DNA from: Cannabis sativa
Lineage: Eukaryota; Streptophyta; Magnoliopsida; Rosales; Cannabaceae
DNA: 64,000 nt
Assembly (NCBI RefSeq): GCF_029168945.1
Contig: NC_083608.1
Location: 23,020,136-23,084,135, forward strand
Reading direction: 5' to 3'
The translations under genes were made by a program, and so were the position numbers. Below are positions 1 through 12,279 of this stretch, piece after piece. The notes beneath the pieces were generated by a model. That model was not told the origin of the DNA. It searched no databases and saw only the letters and a program-made list of their open reading frames with translations. Positions within the stretch are counted from its first letter, which is position 1. Each line of letters starts with the position of its first letter.

Positions 1-258
1 TTACTCAAGCTTTGTTGTATTTGTCATAATTTAATTATTTAGTGATAGTCCAAACTGTAGAAACCAACAGCACCGCACTGCACCGTACTATTTTTTGCAG
101 TACGGTTTTTACGGTTTTTTAGTTTCACGGTGCAAGTGAAATTTAGGAAATTGAAAAAATCGCATGTGCAGGTTGGTTTAAAAATATAATAAAAAATTGC
201 ACTACCCGTACCGAAAAAACCCCTACACAAAATAGCTAAACTAATCAAATTCACAAAG

Positions 259-906
259 TAAGGATATTCACATTTGTCTGGATTGAATTAGATTGGAAAA
301 TTTAAAATCTGTACTTGTACGGATTAGATGTTGGTTAACATGTAAAAGTAAGTGATCCAATCCAATCCACACATATTTATAAAAAAAAATAAAAAATTAT
401 ATATACAATTAATATTTTAATGTAAAGAAAATATTAATTTAAAAGTCTAATACATATAATACAATTATATTTAATTCAAAACTCTATAGATGAAATGTAT
501 ATTCTATTCTTATATATAATTTTTTTCTACATACAATATAAAACAAAATCAAACATTTATTTATACATACAATTTTTTTTTCCTTTAAATTTATTATTTA
601 TTATTTGTTATTTTTATTTATTTTAATTTGTTGTTGAAGACATAAAATAATAATAATTTGTTTTATTTTGTTGCTAGTTATGTGAAAAAAAAATATATAT
701 ATTTTTTTCATAAATATTAAATAATTTAATATTAAAAAATAACCAAACAAAAATAACTTATACAATCTGTACTTTGACGGATTGAATTGGATTAAATTTG
801 AGCTATTGTGTGGATTAAATTAGATCCAAAACATGAAATTCGTACTTAGTGAAAATAAAATGCACTATAAGAAAAATAGCACAGATTAGATTGGATGAAC
901 ACCCTT
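259..906. repeat. possible hAT-type MITE
   Basis: The two ends carry imperfect inverted copies of an AAGG-T-TTCA motif followed by related GGATTGAATT-type sequence. The interior is AT-rich and non-coding. This resembles small non-autonomous hAT elements, but no matching 8-bp target duplication was found, so the boundaries are uncertain. The flanks (1-258 and 907-1515) show only AT-rich sequence and no supported gene. Confidence 0.35.
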
Positions 907-1515
907 AATGAAATTGGTGGAAATTAAAGATTTTGAAACAATATTTAAAAAAATTTGGCATGTCTCTATTTGCCTGTTTTTTATGGTATTTTTATCTCTT
1001 TGAAACATTTTTATGATATTGAGTTTATCATATTTTTGTAACAATTATTTAGAAAGTCCATATTTTATATTTGGGCACCTCCCTATGAAAAATATTTTTC
1101 CCTTTCCTTAACTTATTTTATATTAATTATATTTTTATTAATTAAAAATAAAAAAGACAAATATATCATTCAAAAATATATAAATAAAAAATAATTTTAT
1201 GTTCTAACAATAATAATTTAGTCAAATTAAGTCAAATTGATTACCTTTTTTGATTATGTAAACAAAATAAAATAATTCTGATTTTCTTCCCGGTCAGTTT
1301 AGTAAACAATAAAATAAAATATCGTTTCTGATTATTTTATATTTTAACTCAATTCATTTCTGATTATTCTGATTCTAATTACAGACGTGACATAAAAGTG
1401 TAAACTTTAATAAAATCCCAAAAAAAAAAAAACAACAACAATATTATTATTATGTAATAAAAAGTGTAAACTTTAATATATATGAAATATAAAGATAGAA
1501 GATATGAGGGTATAT

Positions 1516-4500
1516 TCATAATGGCAATTGACTATGCCTAGCCTTGAGGACACAAACCAAGGAGTGAGCCCTAGGTAGGGTCAGGCCAGGTCCCTCAGAC
1601 ATGTCAACAATTCCATCTGTTTTCAAATCAAAGCATTGAATTATTGAAGCCAAACTTGTATGAACAACTTGCAATCCAAGAGTAGTTCCAGGGCACCCTC
1701 TTCTTCCACTCCCAAATGGCAAAAGTTGAAAATGTTGTCCCCTTACATCCATATTCTTAGCATTATTACTTATTTCATTCTTGTCATCACTGTAAAATCT
1801 TTCAGGCTTGAACTCAAATGGGCTTTCCCAGTGATTTGGGTCCCTGCTAATGGCCCAAACATTGATCAGCAGTCGAGTTTTTTCTTTAATCTCATAATCA
1901 TCAATACTGCATGTTTCAGAAGCTTCTCTGATTAATATTGGGCCAGGTGGGTGAAGTCTTAGTGTTTCTTTAATTATAGCTTGAATGTAAGGAAGGTTGG
2001 CAACGTCTGATTCTTCTACTAGTCTTGTTTTTCCAACAGCATTATCGATTTCTTCCATTGCTTTCTTCATCATTTTTGGGTTGTTTATTAGCTCAGCAAG
2101 TGCCCACTCCATGGTAATGGAAGACGTGTTTGTTCCCGCTACAAATACATCCTGATCATAAAATAAATAATAAAAATATATTAATTTCTCATCGTTGTAT
2201 TCATATTATATATTTTCGTGTTCAGCTGTTGTTTTCATCTACATCCGTTTACAAAGAATACAAATATATTATATTTAAAATTATGTCTTAGTTATATGAG
2301 TGTGTCACGATTATTTGAGTACAATATTCATAAAAAAAAATATATTTGAATTAAATTTTATTTAAAGGTAAATTTAGTTAATGTATAAAAAAAAGGTAGA
2401 TTCTATATTGAGGGCAATAAATGCCCAATATGTGGTAATGATGAAGAATCCACCGAGCATTTGTTCCTCCATTGCAACCTGGCTTTCTATTTATGGCGTT
2501 CTTCTCCCTGGGGTATTTTCCCCGTTTCAGGAACAGGAATTCGCATGCGGGACTGGGTGAAATTTTTGTGGAATCTAAAAAGTAGGAATGTAAATACTGA
2601 TGAGGTTTTCCTCTATGCCTCTATTGTTGTTGACACGATTTGACGTGTCCGGAATGACAAGGTACACAATAACAGAATGGATAATGTGAAACAATGTATT
2701 GATTTTATTTCTCACTCTTATGCACCATTATCCCTATATCATCCCCAACCCCCATTGTTGTTTGGAACCCTCCCCCTCCAGACTGGATCAAAATTAATTG
2801 CGACGTTAGGGTTGGCGGGGAGCATATGTGCATAGCAGTGGTTGTTAGGGATCACCTAAGCAGGTTAATTTGGGTGTTTACGACCAAAATGGACTTCTCT
2901 GATGCCCTGTGTGGAGAAGCTGCTGCAGTTTGCTTGGCGCTTGAGGTCGCTAAGGAGAAAGGTCACCATTTTATCTTGGTGGAAAGCGATTCAAAGATAG
3001 TGATCAACACTCTCAACGGCTTGGATCCCCGATGGGAAATTGAAAACTACTCTTTATTATTTAAAAAGTATCGCTGCTTCCTTTGCTTCTTGTTTATTTT
3101 GTTATTCGGCTAGATCTTGTAACTTTATGGCCCATAATGTGGCCAATTGGGCTTTTACCCATAACTTATATGGTTGTATTGCCATTTCTACTATTCTTAA
3201 GAACATTTGTTGTAATGACCGTGAGGTCTAATGTCTTATAAATGAACGGTTCTTTTCAAAAAAAAAAAAAAAAGAATTATTCTTCAACTTCTCCCATGAT
3301 TAATTGTGTGTTAAGTTAAAATATAACACCGCATTCTAATTAGTGTTAATACCATTTTACATCTGTATTTTATAAATAATTACCATTCAATTTTTTTACT
3401 TTGTTAAATAATAAATTTGATCTTGTATTTTTGAAATAATTCAAAATAGTACAATGAGTTTAACAGCACAAACTATGCAAAAAAAATATAACTAGTATGA
3501 TTATAATACATTAAGTTCATGTTATTATTAAGGTTTTTTTAATATATTAATTTATTAGATTATTATTAAGTTTTATTTTAACGAAAATCAACTTAAGATA
3601 TTACTTTGTATTATTTTGAAAAATACAGATATCATTATTTAACAAAATAATAAGAAATTTAATCAATTACTTTTGCAAAAATACAATGTCAAAAATATAC
3701 TTACCCTTATAATAATATTGTATAAATGTGTGTTAAACTATATAAGAAGTTTTTAAAAAAATTAAATTAGATAATTATTATCTAAGTAAAATATATTTGA
3801 GATCATCAACACTATATATTTTAAATGTCATAGTATTTTCCAACAAACAATTTTTTCTACTTTATTTTTCAAAATAAATAAATTTAGCTTTTTTAATTTT
3901 ACTTTAAACTCTTATATAACATTATGCATTTTCTTTAAAATACATAATCGAAATTTCTTTTTTTTTTTGTTTTATATCTTTATATATTAAAAGTGTCTAT
4001 CTAACGACATTTCTTGGTTTAACAGAATATACTTAAAAATAAAAGAATATTCTGTTAAATTTAACGATTAAGTTTGATCTCCCGTTAACAAATAAACCCA
4101 ATAATTAAACCTAAAAAATTAAACAATCTTTTAAATATTAATAATCTCTTTTTAAATTAAAAAAAAAATCATCTTAGCCACATATCTCTCTAACAAACCT
4201 ATCTTGGGAGAATATTAATAATTTTATTTATTTATTTTTTAAAAAAGAAAAATCTTTATATATTAAAGTTAACCTCACGTTATCTAATGTTTTCTCTGGA
4301 TAAGCATAGGAAGCAGAAATACCACTTCTGTCTTTGTGTGATTGCAGATATACTACTTCTGTCATTGACCCACTTTTTAGCTTTATAAATGGAGATGTTC
4401 ATATAATATTAACACTTTACAGAATATTTATAGATATAAACTTACATAACAATGCTATGTTAAAAAAAGAACTAAATAGAATAATCTACTAGACCAATAA

Positions 4501-7471
4501 TAAATTTATTTACAATTTTATAATTACACTAATATTATTTTTAATACATTATTAAATAATATTTCAAATATAAATATTTAATTTTTTCAAACAAAAAAAT
4601 TGTAATCTTTAAAAATAAAATACATTCAAAATCTTAAAAAGAGCAAAATCTTAAATGAAACTAGCAATACGTGGCTCGGCACGTACATTCACCTAGTATA
4701 TATATATAAATATATATATGGGTATGCTTTTAATGGGTATTACCCATGTATGACTATTTTATTCTTGACCATTGAATCAAATATCTAATGGTTGATATTT
4801 ATAATCATTAATTAAATATTAAAAAATTAATATTTCTTCTTTTTCCACTTCTTTGATTTTGTTATTCTCTATATTCCTAAAATAGATAAAACTATTAATA
4901 GAAATAAAAAATTTATAAATGGAATTGTTATTTAAAAAATAAAACACACTAAAAAACTAACAAACTATTTTTTTTAATAAAAATCATTTTAAAGATTAAA
5001 AAGAAAAAAAGTGTATATTTATCTTTTTATAAAATTTCTTCAAACTAGAATTCTAAATTGCATTACTGAGAACAAAAAGCTTTAAGCTATAATACATATA
5101 AAATGTATAAGATTTTTCCTAAACCTAAAATCTTTAATTTCATAATAATTAACAATTATTTATATGTTTTTTTTTTAAAAAAAAATACTTGAGCTTACCA
5201 AAATCTATAAGAACAAAACCAATGAAGAAAATTTTAACAAAAAAAAAATAAATGAACGAAGAAAAAAGTGTCATAAACATTATTGAATAATGACAATTGT
5301 CAACACAAGAATTTCAGCACAAAAAATTATACTTGACCCCTAGACAAGATTATCATCTTCCAATCCTAAAAATATAAATAATGAACAACACCTCATTAGT
5401 TATTCTAGGAGATTGAAGCATGGTAATGTCAAAAAAATCATTGGATGATAATAATATTTCTCTAACAATGATACCCTAAGTAAGAACTAAGAAGTATTGT
5501 AGCGTTTTATTTTTAAGAGTATGAATAATATTAAGACAACTGGATTCTACAATCAAGCTCTTATTCTCCTAATAAAAAAAACACATTAATATACATGTAA
5601 ATGATTTTTAGTTTTACAATAATAAATTATTAATAAACTCACAATTTAATAAAATAATAAATAAGTAGTAATTTTAATTAATTTTTAAAAATAATTTATA
5701 ATTTTTTTTTTCAAACTATTGGCTGTAATTATTATTTCCAATTTTATAAAAAATAAATATAATTTTTTTAAAAAAAATAATTGTTAGAAACTTGCCATAA
5801 AAGGTTATTAGATTGTTACCTTATTAATTTTTTTTAGTTTCCATCAATGGGTATTACCCATTAAAAAGTGTTATTTCATTCATTTTAAATATAGGAAAAT
5901 TACCTCATATATACTATTTTTTTAATTTTTTTTTTCAAATTTACGGTTTAGGTTTCTAAAGTAGTTGCAGCGCTAGTTGTAATAGGGGTTTCTATACGAT
6001 TTTTTGTTGCGATTTAGATTGCAGGGCTAGTTGGAATAGGGTTTTCTATATAGAATTTTGTAAAAATGCAAAAAAAAAAAAAAAAAAAAAAATAAAAGTG
6101 TAAAAATAAAAAAGACCCTTAAATATATAATGCATAAAAAAAAGTTAAAACCTAAAATAATTAATAAAATATTCTCTTAAAGTAATTAATAGTATTCTAT
6201 ATATACACAACATAAATAGTAAAATTTTAAAAAATATTTTATAAGAAATTTAGAGCATTTAATATATATATATAGTGTTTTTAATTAATTTTGTTTTCCA
6301 AATATTTTAAAGAATTTTATTTTACATCACAATAATTAATAACACACACCAATAATAGAGATTTTCCTATTTGGAGAGAGATATTTTGTTGGTTTTTATA
6401 GTACACATCCATAATATATTTATTTCTTTTTGTTCTGTCCACATATATTATCAACCCTATAATTGAAAGCATAATTTGATTGTTTTCTTTATCACGTCAC
6501 GTGATAATCATTTTCAAAAATGAAAAGAGATAATATTATTGAAACATATAACATACCAGGAAGAAAGATTTAATGTTCTCTTGGGTTAATTTGACATCTG
6601 AGCCCTCATCATCGGAAATTTTAAGTAAAATATCAAGGAAATCCGTTGGAACATGATAATGATGATGATCACCTCGGCTAGTCTTATTATGTGCTCGATG
6701 CTCTTTGATGATTTTCTCCACCATGTTGTCAAACTTGTCATGGATGACCTTACTTCTTTTTCGAAGTCCCTGCAAGTCTAAATTCTTACAGAACCAAATA
6801 AAATCAGAAACGTTAAAAGTTCCAACAATCTCAGCTGAGTCATTTACCACCTCATTGATCTCATCAGCTTCGTTATCATCATCAGCACACCTCTTGCTCA
6901 TAATCATTCTCGATATAACATTGTTGGTAAGCTTTTTGAGCTCGTTTCCAATATCAACTGACTCATTTGACTCAGCCCTTTTGAGGAGTGATACTAAGAA
7001 TCTCCTCCTCTCATCATTCCTAATAGGAAGAAGAAGATTAAGAGTTTGGCTGCCCAGAAGCTGAGACATGCAAACTTTCTTCAAGAACTTCCAGTAAGGA
7101 CCGTACGGGGCAAAGGTTAAGTCATCTGAGGGATAAGAAATGTGTTTGAGGATACTCGGCGGGGGGCGACTCGAGAAGGAGGCCTCATGAGTTCTGAGGA
7201 ATTCTTTGGCCATTTCTGGCGAGGAAGCAACAACGGTAGGGATTGAGCCAAGATAGATATGCATTAAGGGTCCATAACGGTTTGAAAGCTTATAGAGAGA
7301 TTGGTGTGGTAATGGACCAAGGTGGTGAAGGTGCCCAATGATTGGGAGTGAAGAAGGGCTCGGTGGGAATCTACTATTCTTGGTTCGACGTTTCGAGAAT
7401 ATGTTTCGAACCAATATGGTGGACACTAACCAAAGCAGGAACAGCATGATGTAGTTTTTGAGATCTTCCAT
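1516..7471 (-). CDS. cytochrome P450, CYP93-like, two exons
   Basis: This is a complete 516-residue P450. Exon 1 is 6557-7471 (305 codons) and exon 2 is 1516-2151. The phase-0 intron 2152-6556 has a GTATGT donor and a CAG acceptor. Visible features are an N-terminal membrane anchor (about residues 8-24), a proline-rich hinge [13 protein letters not shown] (35-47), the I-helix motif AGTNTS (310-315), the K-helix ETLR (367-370), FKPERF (419-424) and the heme loop [10 protein letters not shown] with Cys458 as ligand. Length, the single intron position and overall sequence fit the CYP93 family of the CYP71 clan, ER-bound monooxygenases that act on flavonoids and related compounds. The substrate cannot be assigned. 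The I-helix has Asn where most P450s have Asp or Glu. No stop or frameshift is seen, so it may be functional despite an intron full of transposons. Confidence 0.9.
2400..3275 (+). pseudogene. 5'-truncated LINE remnant in the P450 intron
   Basis: The plus strand encodes the end of a plant LINE ORF2. First comes a zf-RVT-type zinc motif (CPICGN, then EHLFLHC) around 2420-2490. Next is an RNase H-like domain (RVT_3 type) from about 2780, with INCDV, RDH and VESDSKIVI stretches, running to about 3230 after a frameshift near 3050. A stop at 2641 also breaks the frame. The copy ends in an A-tract at 3259-3273, as expected for reverse-transcribed LINE insertion. It lies antisense to the P450 transcript. 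No clear target duplication was found. Confidence 0.75.
3977..4696 (+). mobile_element. non-autonomous Helitron in the P450 intron
   Basis: The 5' end begins TC after an A (TCTTTATATATTAAAAGTG). The 3' end is CTAG followed by T, with a terminal hairpin at 4669-4684 (ACGTG paired with CACGT) just upstream. This is the A|TC...CTAG|T arrangement of Helitrons. The 5' terminus is clearly related to that of the Helitron starting at 40491. A second TCTTTATATATTAAAG terminus at 4253 means the last mobile unit may be only 4253-4696. No coding sequence is seen. Confidence 0.7.
4720..5874. mobile_element. inverted-repeat DNA element (MITE-like)
   Basis: Inverted ends of about 30 bp (4721-4750 and 5843-5873) share a CTTTTAATGGGTA-TACCCAT core. 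The core is itself near-palindromic (TGGGTA/TACCCA). The 1.1 kb interior is AT-rich and non-coding. I could not fix the target duplication, so the superfamily is unassigned. It sits directly after the Helitron in the P450 intron. Confidence 0.5.
5950..6092. repeat. short tandem duplication and A-tract
   Basis: Two diverged copies of a unit of about 50 bp (GTTGCAGCGCTAGTTG-AATAGGG-TTTCTATA) lie side by side, followed by a run of over 20 A residues near 6069-6091. It lies in the P450 intron. The rest of the intron to 6556 is AT-rich and unrecognised. Confidence 0.5.
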
Positions 7472-7604
7472 GGCTGATTTTCTTGGGGAGTAACAAGATG
7501 GTGCAAAAGATGGTACTTGTGTAAAACAAGAGAAACTAATTACTTCACACTATATATTTTCTTGCACACTTATATTTTGTATATTATTTGAAGTTCCCAC
7601 CTCC

Positions 7605-7614
7605 TCAATATATA
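7605..7614 (-). promoter_or_regulatory. candidate TATA box of the P450
   Basis: On the minus strand the sequence reads CTATATATTG about 135 bp upstream of the P450 ATG at 7471, a plausible TATA position for a plant gene. A second TATA-like stretch lies nearer the ATG, around 7545-7555. Either could be used. The rest of 7472-7960 is AT-rich with nothing else recognised. Confidence 0.4.
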
Positions 7615-7960
7615 GACGGCCGGTAGGTATGGAGGTAGCATGACCAATACTATTCTATCTTTTGAAAAAGAGAATTGCTAAAATACTATTCAATTTTTTA
7701 GAAAAGAGAATTGCTAAAAAGTACCACTACGAGTAATATAAAACTATTAGAGCATTTTTAGGTATGTCAAAAAAAAATTATTTAGTCGAATCATATTGGA
7801 GCTCCAATCCAACAAATTATTTCTGATGCGAAACATTAGCAATGATAGTATTCTTTAAGGAAGTTAAAAAATTTCACATTATTCAAAAATATAATATTTT
7901 ATTTTATCTCTCTTCCAATCATTTTTTTGGCACTCTTACTTTGCAAAACACTCGGATAGT

Positions 7961-8185
7961 CACTACAAAAAATCATACTTTTAGTCACAACAAAACTTAT
8001 GACTAAAAGTAAAATAGTTGTGACTGATTATAAATTATCATTCCTTTGTTGTGACTAAAATGTCTGTGGCTAAAAATATTAGTCACAAAAACTAAAATTT
8101 ATTGTAACTAAAAGTGACAACTTGTATTTATTAAATATTATATTTTCATCATAACTAATTTTTTGTTGTGACTAAAAGTCACATT
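7961..8185. mobile_element. CACTA-type MITE, one end missing
   Basis: It begins with the CACTACAAAAAATC terminus typical of CACTA (En/Spm) elements and contains several inverted copies of a TTTTAGTCACAACAAA sub-terminal repeat. It belongs to the same family as the complete copy at 10141-10463. The matching right terminus is absent after about 8185, so it is truncated or diverged. Confidence 0.6.
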
Positions 8186-8474
8186 GAGTCAGTCTCTTAG
8201 TAAATTCTTAGTGAGTATATAAAAAAAATATATGAAAAATTCAATTTCCAAGTGTCAATTAATAAAACTATTATATATATTCATTTTAAAAAAAAAATTA
8301 TTGTATGTATAAACTTTATTATTATTATTATTATTAAATCACTATATATATTCTAATTTTTAATAATAGTAATTTTTTAACTTTAATTTTTTATTAAAAA
8401 AATGGATAACATCAATTTTACTATATAGTATCCATGCAAATTTTCATAATAACATCCATGACTAATACATAAAA

Positions 8475-9450
8475 GGGTGTTCACGACGTCTTAAAACTGT
8501 TTTTTAAAATTGTCGCTAAAAATATAAAGCGAGTGTTTAAAACCATAGGGAAAAATAAAGTATTCTCGATGGTTTTAAACTGTCAAGAGGTATAAGCGAT
8601 AATTTTTAAACGTGCCTTAAAAAATCTCGTATTTTTTTAAATGGGAATTGCCAACGGTTTAAAACCTTCAGACAATGTATAGGCAATAGCTTAAAATCGT
8701 CGCCTATATATTGGTCGGCGATTTTAAATCGTCGGCAATGCCTATATTTAAATTTAACGCGTTTCATATCTAACATTTTATTTTCTTGCGCATCTTAAAC
8801 TTCAAAATTTCATCTCCCGCTTCTTAAGATATAAATTCTCCCAAAAAAATCAGATCTCATTTTTTCAAAATCATTTGTAAATTTCGTTTCATTTCCTAGC
8901 TCTCTCTTTCTCTCCTTTGCAGACACGAGCTGCGCCATCCCTCTCCTCCACTCTCTCTCGCTTCATCCCTCTCCTCCGCTCTCTCGTGAAAGCACAACAT
9001 TCTCTTATCTATTGTTTAAATTTCTTTTACCATGATTTGGTTTGTTGATCTTGATCTATGTGTGTGTTAAAAAAATCAAAAGCTTGCAATTTGAAGATTG
9101 TAAAAGAAAATTTCAAGGAGGATGAAGACGAGTCAAGAGACGGTGGAGGAGGATGAAGCTTGTAAAGGTTTTGGAGCAGCTACGGTATATGCGAGAAATT
9201 GTTTCGAGAATGATGAAACGATATATTTTTTTTGGACAATCCACTATAGCAATAGTTTAAAGCTATTAACTATACTATAGGTCACGATTTAAACTGTCAG
9301 CTATAGTATAGCTAATGGTTTTAAATATAGCCGACAGTTTTAAACTGTGGCCTATAGTATTATTGACTATAGTCGATAGTTTTAAATTGTTGGGTTCCCT
9401 AATATTTTTCAACTGTCGCCTATTCAGGCTATTCTACCCAGTATTGTAAC
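8475..9450. mobile_element. probable DNA transposon with sub-terminal repeat arrays
   Basis: Two arrays (about 8490-8760 and 9235-9430) carry many direct and inverted copies of a GTTTTAAACTGTCG-CTATAG type motif. Between them is unrelated sequence with pyrimidine-rich stretches (8890-8995) and a short GATGAAG-rich segment (9118-9200) that could be a captured gene piece. Arrays of this kind are typical of CACTA-like elements. Neither terminus nor a target duplication could be fixed. The stretch 9451-10140 shows only AT-rich sequence. Confidence 0.45.
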
Positions 9451-10140
9451 GTTCGTATAGACATCCTCTAAAATTTTACCATTCGAGATGCTTTTATACT
9501 CTAATTTAATTACATATTTTAATTTAGTTATTAGGAATTATAAAATATTACTAACTATTTCATTTAGTGCTACCTATTAGGCACTACTTGCACTTAATAG
9601 CAACACTCAATAAAGAACATAAATTTCAACAAAGAATAATTAAAAGCAAATACAAAATAATATTTGGGAAATTTAAACATTTATGCACATTCTAATATGT
9701 TACAAAATATGTCAATTCTTGATAAAAGTTGAAAAGTACGCTTTTTTAAATGACTCAAAAACCAACCTAAAACTATAAATAAACAAATAAATAAAATACA
9801 CACTAAGTTATACGTTTTGACATAGTACATGATCTTTCAATTTTATTATTGAAGACTTTTTTCAGATTTGAAAATCTTAAGTCAACATATAATTTTTTTT
9901 GACATAGTATTAGTACATGATCGCAATACTACAATTGATGCTAAAATGATGCACAAATAAGTTGCAATCAGTACAATAATTTATACATTGTAGAACTCTC
10001 TTTCATGTTTTACCATTATTATACATTGGATTGCGACCAATGCTACTTTTAAACTAACACAAAATAGCATCAATAGGTTCAAGGAAGCAATGCAAATCGG
10101 CCAATTCATTAGCAACTAAAAACCCTAACATTTATATTGG

Positions 10141-10463
10141 CACTACAAAAAATTGCTATTTTTAGTGACAACTTTTTAGTCACAACATACATTTTTTGTA
10201 ACTAAATGTGATTTTTAGTCACAACAAAAAGTAACTTGTGATTAAAATATAGTATTTAATTACAAGTTGTCACTAATTTAGTTTTAGTCACAACAAAGAT
10301 TGTGTTTAAAAATACATTTACTCACAATAAATTGTAATTTTTATGACTAAGACTTTTAGCCACAGACTTTTTAGTCACAATACAATAATGATATAATTAG
10401 CCACAACTTTTATATTTTTAGTCACAAATTTTGTTGTAACTAAAAGTAAGATTTTTTGTTGTG
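10141..10463. mobile_element. complete CACTA MITE, 323 bp, TSD TGG
   Basis: The left end is CACTACAAAAAATT and the right end is the near-complement GATTTTTTGTTGTG. The element is flanked by TGG at 10138-10140 and 10464-10466, the 3-bp duplication expected for CACTA elements. Inside are repeated TTTTAGTCACAA motifs in both orientations. It has no coding capacity and must be moved by a transposase encoded elsewhere. Confidence 0.8.
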
Positions 10464-10568
10464 TGGTCTACCCATTGCACTCTTAGAAGTTGGACTCATC
10501 ATTCCATTTACCAGCCATTCAGCACCTTGTTGGATCTAGTCACAATCAGACCTAGTAAGATTCCCTTA

Positions 10569-10634
10569 TCTCTCTCTCTCTCTCTCAAATTTTCTCTATT
10601 GGGGCTCATTCTCTCTCTCTCTCTCTCTCTCTCA
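10569..10634. repeat. CT microsatellites
   Basis: Two (CT)n runs, about 10569-10586 and 10612-10633, are separated by TCAAATTTTCTCTATTGGGG-type sequence. Nothing else is recognised between 10467 and 11016. Confidence 0.8.
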
Positions 10635-11024
10635 TTCTGATCTTTCCTTCTCTCACCCTGTTCCTATCTCACTATTTTTATTTTTATTTTAATTTATTCT
10701 ATTATTACATTAGAAAATAATCATATATTTAGAAAACTTGAAGGTAGAAAACATGCTTAACTTGATTAGCAAGTATATACGACTCATCTTGATACCAAAA
10801 TCCTCTTATATTTATACTGGTATATTATTTTCAGTAATTATTTTCTTTCTTATTAAATTAGTGTTATCCACTTACATTCAAACAATATCACTGTATATGC
10901 ACTAATATAAGATATAGTTATTACATATTCAAGTGTATCCCAAATTAAACTCTTTTGTTCTAACAACACTAACTCCACGATTTTGTGTGTTTTGCTTTAC
11001 ATCTCTTTCGGTCACACTAAATTC

Positions 11025-12078
11025 TAGGGCTGAGCATCGGTCGGTTTGGTCGGTTTTTTTACAAATAAAAATTCAAATTTCAATTTTCGGTTTGGATTTG
11101 TAATATCCAAAAACCGACCGACTAATCCGGAAACATCCTTAAAACCGACCAATGTGAACCGCGGTTCGGTCGGTTTAAACCGCCAAAATCGATTTTTTTG
11201 TGTAAAATATAATCAAAATTATTTTATAAGCACAAAACGATAACTATAAATACTAGAGTTGAACTATAGCAAATCTTTCTTACAATAAATCTCACCAAAT
11301 CCAAAAATAAATTAAATGAACTTATAATGATTATTGTCCAACCCCACTGTTATACATTTTAGGAGATTAATTACAGCATAAAAATAGGATCAGATAAGCA
11401 CAAAATTGAGCTATAATTTACTTGAAAACACAGCACACCACAAAATAATTGAATCATATTCAGCCTAGACTAGAGTACCAAATCAAGATAATCTCATCAC
11501 TTAAAACCATAAATAGACTAATAATTCAGACACTCCGATCTATATCACTATAACACAACTCCATCTCAATTCAATTCTACAATATCCGACTCTAACTACA
11601 CAAGAAGACATACAGAAACACACAAACATATTAAGATACACAAATACGCATACAAAATTTAACAATAATATTACCTGAGCAAGGACCTGTTTGGGCAAAC
11701 CAGAGCCCTGGAAGAAAGGGACAGCTTCTTGGCCACGAATTCGGCCATCGCAGTCTAAATCAGCTCGCCGAAAATACGCATCGAATAGATCCACATTCAC
11801 CGGTTGGTTCTGCGGCGAAGTCATGATTGGAATGTGATTCACAGATCAGAGCATGAATAAACAAAGTAAAAAAATTAAAAAATTATATATGTATAAGATT
11901 TCGGTCGGTTTCGCTTTTATTGGTCGATTTACTATCCAAAAAAAACTCACCGACCATTGGCAGTTTAAACTGTTGGAAATTTTTTTCGGTTTTCGGTTTC
12001 GTCAGTTTCGGTTCTAGCGGTGTTTGGTAGGTCGGTTTGAACGGTTTTTCGATTTTCTAGATTTTATGCTCAACCCTA
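11025..12078. mobile_element. hAT transposon carrying a captured gene fragment
   Basis: Inverted ends TAGGGCTGAGCAT (11025) and TAGGGTTGAGCAT (complement, ending 12078) are flanked by a perfect 8-bp duplication CTAAATTC (11017-11024 and 12079-12086). Those are the terminal and duplication features of hAT elements. Sub-terminal regions carry many CGGTCGGTTT-type repeats in both orientations. No transposase is present. The interior holds the first exon of an EH-domain gene on the minus strand, so the element is non-autonomous and has carried a host gene piece. Confidence 0.85.
11675..11824 (-). pseudogene. captured first exon of an EH-domain (EPS15/Pan1-like) gene
   Basis: An ATG at 11824 opens a 50-codon exon that ends at 11675 with a proper GT donor (CAG|GTAATA). 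The peptide contains FDAYFRRADLDCDGRI and EAVPFFQGSGLPKQVLAQ, the start of the first EF-hand-containing EH domain of plant endocytic EPS15/Pan1-like proteins. In the complete family the exon continues into the rest of the domain. Here only part of intron 1 follows, and the hAT end is reached. An in-frame ATG at 11842 is also possible. It cannot make the full protein. A transcript could produce a short peptide or antisense RNA. Confidence 0.75.
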
Positions 12079-12279
12079 CTAAATTCAACACTGTTCACTA
12101 TACAACCTTTATAGAAGGTTGCTAAATAATCCAAGTTAGAATTAAAGCGAGCAATTTATCACTATTTTGTAAGGAGTCATGCTTGCGCAACTCATATATA
12201 TAAATACATAAAATCTATTAATATGACAAAAAATATATTATCGAAAAAAGTTTAAAATATACTCTCATTTTACCTTCTT

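Noticed and set aside
5940..5960. Telomere-like TTACGGTTTAGGTTT sequence
   Set aside because: It is not a repeated TTTAGGG array; only a single chance resemblance within a short duplicated unit.
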